Source: a bacterium (GTDB lineage: Bacteria > Verrucomicrobiota > Verrucomicrobiia > Methylacidiphilales > Verrucolacustridaceae). Taken from it: a stretch of 15,723 nt of DNA. Under the pieces are notes generated by a model. That model was not told the origin of the DNA, ran no database searches, and saw nothing but the letters and a program-made list of their open reading frames with translations. This document shows, piece after piece, positions 6,440 to 13,428 of this stretch (positions are counted from its first letter, which is position 1; every line of letters starts with the position of its first letter). The stretch is from positions 1 through 15,723 of the forward strand of contig RFWS01000017.1 of assembly GCA_009921985.1 (NCBI GenBank), written 5' to 3'. A program made the position numbers and the translations under genes.

Positions 6440-9196
6440 GTGGAAACCGGACCCGGCGGGCCGGTTCCCGCGGATAGCCCGGTGCGTACCACCGGATTGC
6501 GGGCTGTGCTGAAGCAGGCCGAGGCGGCCCTCGGGCCGGACTCGCCCGCCTCGGCCCGCCTCGACATGTACCGGGAATTCCTCCGCCTGGAGGAGCGTCG
6601 CCTGGAGGAGCAGGCCCGGGCCGGGATCAGCGGGCTGGATCTGGCCAAGCGACGAGCCCAACTCCTCACCGTGGTGCTGGAAAGACTTTGGGAGCAGGCC
6701 GGAGGATCGGGTGCCGGTGACGGCCTGGTCTTGGGAGCGGTGGGAGGTTTTGGAAGACAGGAGATGAGTCCGGCCAGCGATATCGATCTGGTGTTTATCC
6801 GGGAAGGGGCCACGGATCGCACGGCGGAGGAGGTCGTGAAGCAGATTCTCTACGTCCTTTGGGATCTCGGTCTCAAGGTGGGGCATGCCTGCCGGACCGT
6901 GGCGGAAACGGTGGAACGGGCCGAGGTTGAACCGATGATCAAGACGGCTCTCTTGGATGCCCGGCGAATCACCGGCTCCACCGTCCTCTGGGACAAGCTC
7001 TTGGCTGAATTCCTGAAAAAAAATCTCGGGCGGGGAATGGAAGGATATCTGTGCTGGAGGCTGGAAAATCAGGCCTCCCGCCACGCCAAGGAGGGGGGCA
7101 CGGTGTTTGTGCAGGAGCCGAACCTGAAAACCGGGATTGGTGGTTTGCGTGATTTTCACAACCTGCGTTGGGTCGGGCGTGTTTCCGGGGAAGGCGCCTC
7201 GCTGGCGGAATTGGTGCAGAAGGGCTGGCTGGGGTCGGCCGAGGCCGCTCAAGCTGAGTCGGCTTTTGAGTTTCTGATGAATCTGCGGGAACGGCTCCAT
7301 GTCCTGCAGGGAGGACCCGGCGACGTCCTGACGTTGCGTCTTCAAGGCGAACTAGCCGAAGCCATGGGATATCCCCAACCCAACATTCTGCGGAAGAGCG
7401 AGGCTTTGATGCGTGAGACGTACAGCCAACTTCGTGCCATCCACCTGGTCTGCAATCCGGCCGCCACCCGGATTTGCCAGCAAAAGACAGGGCGGCCCCG
7501 CGGATTGTGGGCGTTCTTTTCCGGATGGACGGGGACGCGCCGGGCCACGGACGGCTTTGTGCTTAACGGGGCGGAGCTGGCGGCCGAGGGACCCAACGTT
7601 TTCCTGCAGGATCCCGGCCGGATGATCCGGGTTTTTCGCATCCTTCAGGACCAAGGTTCCGTGCCCGGCGCCGAATTGTCTGCCCAGATCCGGGGAAACT
7701 TTTCCCTGATGACGGAGGAGTGGGCGCGGCGGCCGGATGTGCGAGAAAACTTCCTGCACATCCTCCGGCAAAAAGGAAAGGTTGGCCGGATCCTGCGCTG
7801 GATGCATGAGTGCGGCGTGCTCGGAAGAATTCTTCCGGAGTTCGCCCCGCTGACCTGTCTGGTGCAGCATGAATTCTTTCATCGTTACACCGCGGACGAA
7901 CACACCCTCGTCTGCCTCGAGCAGTTGGACGCCATGCTGGACTCAAAGGAGGCCGATCTTTGCAAATACGGTGAGCTCTACGCCCGGGTGGAAATGCCGG
8001 AAATTCTGGCCCTGGCCGTTCTTCTGCACGACACCGGCAAAGCCGAGTTGACCCGGAATCATGAGGAGATCGGGGCGGTGCATGCCGCCCAAGTGGCGCG
8101 GCGGCTGGGTTTCCGGGGCCGCGAATTGGCCCTCCTGACCTTCCTGGTCGACCATCACATGTCGTTGGGTAATTTTTCCAGGAAAAATTTGGATGAACCA
8201 GAGACGATCCGGGCTTTTGCCCGGATCGTGCAGGATGAGGAGCGCCTGAATCTGCTCATGCTAATCTCGGCGGCGGACGTCCGGGCCGTGGCTGGACGGA
8301 ACAACTGGTCCAGTTGGCGCGAACTTCTTGTGTGGGATTTGTACGGACGAACCAAAAGGATGTTGGCGGGGGAGGAAGAGTTTCTTCGCGCGGAAGAGGA
8401 GGAAAGAAGGGGAAGGGCGGCGCAGGTGCAAAGGGAGTTGGCCGGGGAAATTTCCCAGGATGCGGTGGATCAGCATCTGGCCGGCATGGGATCGTCCTAT
8501 CTTCGTCAATGCTCGGCTCCCCTGATTGCCCGGCATATCCGGGCAGTCCATCGGTTTTTCGCCGACCGAGTCGGGGGTGCGGATGCCCTGGTGCCCTTGG
8601 TGGAGTGGCGGGATCATCCGGAGGAAGGACACACCGAGGTGATCGTGGTCACCTGGAACCGGGAGAGGCTTTTCAGCAAAATTGCCGGAAGTTTTGCGGT
8701 GGCGGGATCCAACATCCTGAGCGCGGACGTTTTCACCCGGGCGGACGACGTGGTGATCGACACCTTCCGTGTCTGCAGCGAGCGGTTGGAACCGGTAAGC
8801 CACCGGGTGGACCGGGAGACCTTTGAGCAAGCCCTGGCGGAATCCTTGCGCTGCACAGAGGACACCCTCGAACAACGTCTCTCGGGCCAAGGTTTGACCC
8901 TTTGGCAGAAAGCGATCGGGGAGGCGGAGTTTCCCTCCAGCCTGCGGATCGACACGGAGAGTGAGCCAGGCCGCACACTCCTTCATGTGCAGAGCCCCGA
9001 TCGGGTCGGTCTACTGCACCGATTGACCGGGGCCGTTGCCGATGAGGGCATGCAGATCGGCGTGGCCCGGATCACCACGGAGAAAGGGGCGGCGCTCGAC
9101 ACATTCAGCCTGGTGGACCAGAAAAGCAGGCCGGTTTCCGATCCGGAATGGCAGCAGCGCCTTCTGCGGCGAATCAAGGAGGTATTGAGCCGGTGA
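6440..9196 (+). CDS. glnD: GlnD, bifunctional PII uridylyltransferase / uridylyl-removing enzyme
   Basis: This protein of about 918 residues (E. coli GlnD is about 890) transfers UMP to the PII signal protein under nitrogen limitation and removes it when glutamine is high. The nucleotidyltransferase motif GGFGRQEMSPASDID is at residues 102-116, with metal ligands Asp114 and Asp116. A GlnD helical region follows, then an HD phosphohydrolase domain with His530-Asp531 in LLHDTGK and a downstream DHH. Two C-terminal ACT domains (about 733-805 and 845-915) sense glutamine. Both activities look intact. GTG 6440 is preferred because GGAG lies five bases upstream. GTG 6434, forming a GTGA overlap with rng, is the alternative, and the frame upstream to ATG 6344 merely overlaps rng. 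No glnB/glnK or glnA is in the window. The stop overlaps the kinase start. Confidence 0.95.
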   Translation: METGPGGPVPADSPVRTTGLRAVLKQAEAALGPDSPASARLDMYREFLRLEERRLEEQARAGISGLDLAKRRAQLLTVVLERLWEQAGGSGAGDGLVLGAVGGFGRQEMSPASDIDLVFIREGATDRTAEEVVKQILYVLWDLGLKVGHACRTVAETVERAEVEPMIKTALLDARRITGSTVLWDKLLAEFLKKNLGRGMEGYLCWRLENQASRHAKEGGTVFVQEPNLKTGIGGLRDFHNLRWVGRVSGEGASLAELVQKGWLGSAEAAQAESAFEFLMNLRERLHVLQGGPGDVLTLRLQGELAEAMGYPQPNILRKSEALMRETYSQLRAIHLVCNPAATRICQQKTGRPRGLWAFFSGWTGTRRATDGFVLNGAELAAEGPNVFLQDPGRMIRVFRILQDQGSVPGAELSAQIRGNFSLMTEEWARRPDVRENFLHILRQKGKVGRILRWMHECGVLGRILPEFAPLTCLVQHEFFHRYTADEHTLVCLEQLDAMLDSKEADLCKYGELYARVEMPEILALAVLLHDTGKAELTRNHEEIGAVHAAQVARRLGFRGRELALLTFLVDHHMSLGNFSRKNLDEPETIRAFARIVQDEERLNLLMLISAADVRAVAGRNNWSSWRELLVWDLYGRTKRMLAGEEEFLRAEEEERRGRAAQVQRELAGEISQDAVDQHLAGMGSSYLRQCSAPLIARHIRAVHRFFADRVGGADALVPLVEWRDHPEEGHTEVIVVTWNRERLFSKIAGSFAVAGSNILSADVFTRADDVVIDTFRVCSERLEPVSHRVDRETFEQALAESLRCTEDTLEQRLSGQGLTLWQKAIGEAEFPSSLRIDTESEPGRTLLHVQSPDRVGLLHRLTGAVADEGMQIGVARITTEKGAALDTFSLVDQKSRPVSDPEWQQRLLRRIKEVLSR
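9176..9183 (+). promoter_or_regulatory. Strong Shine-Dalgarno for the histidine kinase, inside glnD
   Basis: AAGGAGGT lies within the last codons of glnD, nine bases before GTG 9193. It decides the start of the kinase in favour of this GTG rather than the upstream ATG 9148. Confidence 0.75.
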
Positions 9197-10887
9197 AGGG
9201 AGAACAACTCAAGACCGTGCCCGAAGACCTTCTCGACGTGAAACGACTGGGCCGACGGGTAGTGGCAGAAGTCCAACTTCGCTTTGGAGTGGAGCGGGCG
9301 GCGATTTTTGTTTTGAATCCAAACCTCGGCGATCTGGAGATTGAAACAGCCGCAGGACTGGCGGAAAAAAACCGAAAACGGCGCTGGGGATTGGGGCAAG
9401 GCTTGGTCGGCTGGGTGGCCAGTCGGGGATTGGCGGCCCGGGCAGATGTGAAAACCGGGCGTCACGCTCTCGGACCAGGGGGGAGTGAAATGGCGGCTCC
9501 TTTGCTTGACGGGGACAAGTTGATCGGAGTTCTGGCTGTGGGAACCCGCAAAAAAAAATTTTTTCAGGAAGGACAGGAAAAGGCCTTGGCGGAGTTGGGG
9601 CGGCAGGCCGGAGGCTGGATGGGGTTGGCTTGGCGGGTCGCCGGAACCAGGGAGGAAGGTAAGCGTTCGGCTGCCTTGGCTGAAGTGGGAGCCGCCGTGG
9701 GTGCCGAGGAAACGGTTCCCGCCATCCTCCAGCGGGTGGCCAGGGAGTCCCAGCGGATGTGCGGCGCCAAGATCGCCTCGATTTTTCTTTTGGATCCTGA
9801 GAAACAGCACCTTCGCCTGGAAGTTTGTCTGGGGGGATCCCGGCCTTATCGGAACCAAAGCCCGTTGGCCGTGGATGAAACTGCTTTGGGTTACGTGGTG
9901 CGTCGGCAGCGGCCTTTTATCCTGTCTAAAGTTGAGGAGGGTGCCTTGGATCTTCACACCGAGCGAATCCTTGCGGAGGGCGTGTCCTCGCTGGCGGCCG
10001 TGCCTTTGGGCGATCCCAGAACCGGGCTGGGGGTCTTATGCGTTGCCACGGGGGATGCCCGCCGGTTTTCCGATGCGGAAATCCGGCTCCTTTGCGGGTT
10101 GGCTGGTCTGGCTTCGGCGGCCCTTGGTCGTGCCCGGTTGGCCTCGCGACTAGATCGGACGGAAGATGAGTTGCGGGAACGGGAACGGCTCTCCTCGTTG
10201 GGGATGTTGGCGGCGGAAGTGGCGCATGAGGTGCGGAATCCCTTGGCGGTCGTGCGGATGCTCTGGCACAGCGCGGTGAAGGATTTGCCCGCCTCCGGGG
10301 ATCAGACCCGGGATCTGCGACTGATCGAGGCCAAGTTGGGCCAGATGAATAGCATTCTGGACCGCATCCTGAACCTGGCGCGGTCCGCAGATCCCGAAAT
10401 GAGGGAACTGGATGCCGCGGAGTTGGTCGGGGAGGTGGTTTTGCTCACCCGGATCAAGCTGGCCACGGCCCGCGTCCGGCCGGACCTTAAGCTCCCGCAG
10501 CGCGGCACGGCTAAAATCCGAGGGGATCGTTCCCTCCTGGAACAGGCTCTGCTCAACCTGGTTCTTAATGCCGTAGAAGCGATGCCGTCAGGGGGAGATT
10601 TGCGTTTGGAGGTGAGGATGCGAAAGGAGGAAATCATCCTCGCCGTGCAGGATCATGGTGCTGGCATGAAAGAAGAAGTCATCGAGCGATTGTTTGAGCC
10701 CTTTCTCACGCGGCGGTCCGGCGGCACGGGTCTGGGGTTGGCGATGGTACGCCGAACCGTGGAGGTTCATGGGGGCAAGGTACGGGTCCAGTCCAGGCTC
10801 GGGAAAGGTACCCGGGTTGAAATCTGCCTTCCCAGGACAGGAACGGCGGAGGGCGGGAACATCCCCGTCAGCCCTATCGGGAATTAA
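9193..10887 (+). CDS. Soluble tandem-GAF sensor histidine kinase
   Basis: This 564-residue protein has no membrane segment, so it is a cytoplasmic sensor kinase. A first GAF domain spans about residues 10-150 and a second about 157-317. A short coiled linker (LDRTEDELRERERL) leads to the dimerisation/phosphoacceptor helix with His345 in AHEVRNPL, then the ATP-binding domain with Asn459 (N box, NLVLNAVEAM), Asp487-H-G-A-G (G1), the F box LFEPF and the G2 loop GGTGLGLAM. All catalytic boxes are intact. The HEVRNPL box resembles NtrB/PAS-kinase types. GTG 9193 overlaps the glnD stop (GTGA) and has a strong ribosome site. No receiver domain or response regulator is in the window, so partner and ligand are unknown. 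Coupling to glnD makes a nitrogen or metabolic signal plausible, but that is inference. Its TAA shares TTAA with the convergent TPR gene. Confidence 0.92.
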   Translation: MKGEQLKTVPEDLLDVKRLGRRVVAEVQLRFGVERAAIFVLNPNLGDLEIETAAGLAEKNRKRRWGLGQGLVGWVASRGLAARADVKTGRHALGPGGSEMAAPLLDGDKLIGVLAVGTRKKKFFQEGQEKALAELGRQAGGWMGLAWRVAGTREEGKRSAALAEVGAAVGAEETVPAILQRVARESQRMCGAKIASIFLLDPEKQHLRLEVCLGGSRPYRNQSPLAVDETALGYVVRRQRPFILSKVEEGALDLHTERILAEGVSSLAAVPLGDPRTGLGVLCVATGDARRFSDAEIRLLCGLAGLASAALGRARLASRLDRTEDELRERERLSSLGMLAAEVAHEVRNPLAVVRMLWHSAVKDLPASGDQTRDLRLIEAKLGQMNSILDRILNLARSADPEMRELDAAELVGEVVLLTRIKLATARVRPDLKLPQRGTAKIRGDRSLLEQALLNLVLNAVEAMPSGGDLRLEVRMRKEEIILAVQDHGAGMKEEVIERLFEPFLTRRSGGTGLGLAMVRRTVEVHGGKVRVQSRLGKGTRVEICLPRTGTAEGGNIPVSPIGN

Positions 10888-10890
10888 TTC
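10881..10890. other. Palindrome carrying both stop codons of a convergent pair
   Basis: GAATTAATTC is a perfect 10-base palindrome. Its central TTAA (10884-10887) provides the TAA of the kinase on the plus strand and the TAA of the TPR gene on the minus strand, a 4-base tail-to-tail overlap. No terminator hairpin fits between the genes. Confidence 0.85.
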
Positions 10891-12641
10891 AGCAGTTTTT
10901 CGAGTTCCTGATCCTTGGGAACCCCAAGTTCCAGGGCTCGGTTATAGTGACGCTTGGCCAGTTCCTTGGCAGGCGGGTTTTGGGTGGCGTAGATCACCGC
11001 GAGATTGAAATGAGCATCCCCGTAACTGTCGTCCAGTTCAATCGCCTTGCGGCACTCCTGCTCGGCCGCTTCCGCCAGCCCCTTGCGCGAGGAGGAGATG
11101 CCAAGATAGTTGCGGGTTTTGGCGTCGTTGGGATCGAGAGCCACTGCCCGGCTCAAAATCTGGATGGCATCGTCGTACTTTTCCTGTTGGACAAGGACGA
11201 TGCCGAGAACCGAGTGGGAAAAGGAATCGTTGGGTGCAACGCGAACGGCTTCACGGAGGACTTTCTCGGCTTCGGGATATTTTTGCTGCTGAAAACGAAC
11301 CACGCCAAGGTTGGAAAGGGCGTAAATCGACTGAGGGTATTTGTCCAGGATCTGCTGGTAGGCGGCAGCAGCCTCGTCGAACTTCTTTTCGTTGTAGAAG
11401 GCCGTGGCTTTGGCCGCCGTTTCCTTAAACTCGTCCGGAATGCGGGGTTTCTCGGCGTAGCTTTCCGGGCTGGCTGGTTTTTCGGCCGCGCTACTCAGAG
11501 TGGCAGTCCCGCCGGTGGCGGCGGTCGCCGCCGGTGCGGATGGTTCCGGGGCCACCAGCGAGGGGGCGGACACTTTCAGCATGTTTTGTTCTTCGTCACT
11601 GAGAGCGACGAGCGGGGAACTCAGGACCTCCATCTGGGTCTTTAGGGCTTCGGTGGAGACAGCGAGGTTCTTAAATTCATCAAGAACCAACCGGCGGGCG
11701 GCTTCTCGGCGGGCCTGCTCCTTTAACTGGCGATCGAGGATAGAGCGTAACATGGCATTTTCCTTGGCCAAGGTGGAGTCTGACTTTCCGGCGGTTCCAG
11801 CCATCTGGAGCTTGCCGGTCAGGTCGGTAATCTGCTTCTTGTAATCATCGTTGGCGCGGGCCAGTTCAGCAGACTTGGAATTTGCCTCTGCCAGCTTTTT
11901 TTCAAGAGAATCCACCTGACCACGCAGGGAGGCCATTTCCCCGGCGACATCCCCTCCGGCCGCCTTCCTAAGGCTTTCCTCGGTGGAAACAAGTTTGGCG
12001 CGCAGGGAGGAATTTTCCTGCTGCAGGGCCGCCACATTGGCATCTCCAGATGCACCGGAGGAAAGCCTCTCCTGCAACCCCTTTTTATCCGCCAGTGCCT
12101 GATCGAGATCTGCCTTGGCCTGTTTTAACTCCGTGCGGGCAGACTCCAAATCGCCGGTCAGTTGAATGATTTTTTGTCGAAGTGCGGAGGGATCATCAGA
12201 GCTTGCCTCCGAGGCAGGGGTTGCCGGAACCGACTCTTTCTTAACGGGAGATGGGGAGGGGGTCGGAGGCTCCGGCGCGGTGGAAGCGGGACTGGCGGGG
12301 GATGAGGATTTTTCCGCCGTGGCAGGAGTTGATGTGGTGGCTGAGGGAGGGACATTTTTCAGATTCGCCAGCTTCTCATTAAGGTATTTGATCCGGTATT
12401 TGACGATGGTGGGTTCCCATTCGGGATTCTCATTTTTTAGTTTTTCCAGGCGACTCAAGGCACTTTCGTATTTTTCACGTGCCTGGGAGTTTTGTCCTCC
12501 TTGGCTCAGTTTATCGCCCTCGTTGATCATCACATAGATCTGAAGGTAATCGTCTTGGGGCGAGGCCGCCGCCCTGACCGGGGAGGCTGTGGAAAACAAA
12601 GCCAGAATGGCCAAGGTGAGGAACTGAATCTGGCGGGTCAC
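10884..12641 (-). CDS. Secreted coiled-coil and tetratricopeptide-repeat protein
   Basis: This 585-residue exported protein has unknown function. A signal peptide (about 1-25, hydrophobic LTLAILALFSTA, cleavage probably after VRAA) is followed by a helical repeat-like segment (27-95, DDYLQIYVMINEGDKL...EWEPTIVKYRIKYLNEKL). Then come a Pro/Ser/Thr/Ala linker (97-150), a long coiled coil (about 152-345), a second Pro/Ala linker (358-395) and about five TPRs (405-575, e.g. ALSNLGVVRFQQQKYPEAEK). It is probably a periplasmic scaffold, somewhat reminiscent of CpoB-like proteins, but this is a resemblance of layout only. The GTG at 12641-12639 is chosen because it starts the signal peptide. The frame continues open upstream but only as antisense of the HNH gene. 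No ribosome site precedes it. It diverges from the HNH gene. Confidence 0.88.
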   Translation of the reverse strand: MTRQIQFLTLAILALFSTASPVRAAASPQDDYLQIYVMINEGDKLSQGGQNSQAREKYESALSRLEKLKNENPEWEPTIVKYRIKYLNEKLANLKNVPPSATTSTPATAEKSSSPASPASTAPEPPTPSPSPVKKESVPATPASEASSDDPSALRQKIIQLTGDLESARTELKQAKADLDQALADKKGLQERLSSGASGDANVAALQQENSSLRAKLVSTEESLRKAAGGDVAGEMASLRGQVDSLEKKLAEANSKSAELARANDDYKKQITDLTGKLQMAGTAGKSDSTLAKENAMLRSILDRQLKEQARREAARRLVLDEFKNLAVSTEALKTQMEVLSSPLVALSDEEQNMLKVSAPSLVAPEPSAPAATAATGGTATLSSAAEKPASPESYAEKPRIPDEFKETAAKATAFYNEKKFDEAAAAYQQILDKYPQSIYALSNLGVVRFQQQKYPEAEKVLREAVRVAPNDSFSHSVLGIVLVQQEKYDDAIQILSRAVALDPNDAKTRNYLGISSSRKGLAEAAEQECRKAIELDDSYGDAHFNLAVIYATQNPPAKELAKRHYNRALELGVPKDQELEKLLN

Positions 12642-12659
12642 AGGAAAGGGAATTAGGCG

Positions 12660-13361
12660 ATGAATGAAGGGGTCAAGCAAGTGAAAAAAGGGGTCGAGAA
12701 AGTGAAAACAACCCCCGTTGACGATAACTTTTACGCGTCTAGAAAGAAATATATGGAATTGGCCATGCCTCAAGGGGTGTTGGTGTTGAACCGTTTCTGG
12801 CAGGCGGTCCACATCTGCTCCGTTCGCCGCGCATTTAGCCTTCTTTACATGGGCCATGCGCAGGTGGTGGACGGGGACGGACAAGATTTCCGGACCTTTG
12901 ACTTCCCGAGCTGGCGGCAAGCCAGTCAAGGGTACGAAGGCGATGATGCCTATCATACCATCAGCTTTCGGATCCGCGTTCCCCGGGTGATCGTTCTTAT
13001 GCTGTTCGACCGCATCCCCAAGAAGGAGGTCAAGCTGACCCGGCAAAACGTCTTCGAAAGGGATGCCTTCACTTGCCAGTACTGCGGAGACAAGAAGGAG
13101 CGGAAGGACCTCAATCTGGATCACGTGATTCCGCGGGACCAAGGCGGTACCACCACTTGGGAAAACGTGGTCTGCTCCTGCATCCCTTGCAACACGCGCA
13201 AGGGCAACCGCCGTCCGCACGAGGCGACCATGAAGCTTGTGAAAAAACCCAAACGTCCCAAGTTGCGCACCTTCCTCAACGTGCAGATTTCCCGGAATGG
13301 GCCGGAGACTTGGCGCCACTTCCTCGATCTTGCTTATTGGAACGTCGAGCTGAGCGACTAG
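12660..13361 (+). CDS. Stand-alone HNH endonuclease family protein
   Basis: The frame encodes up to 233 residues. The C-terminal half is an HNH domain with zinc cysteines C139-x2-C142 and C174-x2-C177, the catalytic LDHVIPR (Asp154-His155), and the ENVVCSCIPCNTRKG box. Before it lies a conserved block VLVLNRFWQAVHICSVRRAF...LLY.GHAQVV seen in a widespread family of single-domain HNH proteins of unknown role. Members are presumed to be DNA nickases or nucleases. ATG 12660 is the outer limit, with AAGG-like sequence 10 bases before it. The conserved part begins just after ATG 12765 (MPQGVLVLN), and the first 35 residues consist of a 21-bp tandem repeat and low-complexity sequence, so 12753 or 12765 may be the true start. 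There are no R-M, phage or toxin partners nearby. Confidence 0.88.
   Translation: MNEGVKQVKKGVEKVKTTPVDDNFYASRKKYMELAMPQGVLVLNRFWQAVHICSVRRAFSLLYMGHAQVVDGDGQDFRTFDFPSWRQASQGYEGDDAYHTISFRIRVPRVIVLMLFDRIPKKEVKLTRQNVFERDAFTCQYCGDKKERKDLNLDHVIPRDQGGTTTWENVVCSCIPCNTRKGNRRPHEATMKLVKKPKRPKLRTFLNVQISRNGPETWRHFLDLAYWNVELSD
12669..12708 (+). repeat. 21-bp-period tandem repeat at the start of the HNH frame
   Basis: GGGGTCAAGCAAGTGAAAA at 12669-12687 recurs at 12690-12708 with two mismatches, giving a 21-base period. In the HNH frame it would encode GVKQVKK followed by GVEKVKT, and both differences change the amino acid. It sits in the tight divergent region between the TPR and HNH genes. The period of two helical turns suits a pair of protein-binding sites. 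Confidence 0.75.
12718..12745 (+). promoter_or_regulatory. Possible sigma-70-type promoter for the HNH gene
   Basis: TTGACG (12718-12723, five of six matches to the -35 consensus) and TAGAAA (12740-12745, four of six to the -10) are separated by 16 bases in an AT-richer stretch. Transcription would start near 12752, just before ATG 12753/12765. It lies inside the longest HNH reading frame, so it argues for the shorter protein. The support is by eye only. Confidence 0.35.
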
Positions 13362-13374
13362 GAGTTGTCTCAAC

Positions 13375-13409
13375 CCGGATCCTTTTATCCGGACGCCTCG
13401 GCAAGGCGT
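13375..13409 (+). other. Two abutting perfect hairpins between HNH and aminotransferase genes
   Basis: CCGGAT (13375-13380) pairs with ATCCGG (13387-13392) around a 6-base loop. Directly adjacent, ACGCCT (13393-13398) pairs with AGGCGT (13404-13409) around a 5-base loop. They fill most of the 67-base gap, and no T-run follows either one. They could be a weak or factor-dependent terminator for the HNH gene, an mRNA-stabilising element, or a structured leader for the aminotransferase gene. Confidence 0.5.
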
Positions 13410-13416
13410 TCTCTCC

Positions 13417-13423
13417 AGGGGTG
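13417..13423 (+). promoter_or_regulatory. Ribosome binding site supporting a TTG start
   Basis: AGGGGTG lies five bases before TTG 13429. No in-frame ATG or GTG lies in a suitable position, so this site is the main reason to accept the TTG start of the aminotransferase. Confidence 0.5.
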
Positions 13424-13428
13424 ATCCT

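Noticed and set aside
9148..9192. ATG 9148 as start of the histidine kinase
   Set aside because: It overlaps the second ACT domain of GlnD and has no ribosome site, whereas GTG 9193 follows AAGGAGGT.
12669..12708. Direct repeats as the beginning of a CRISPR array
   Set aside because: There are only two imperfect copies of 19 bases in direct tandem with no spacers and no cas genes.
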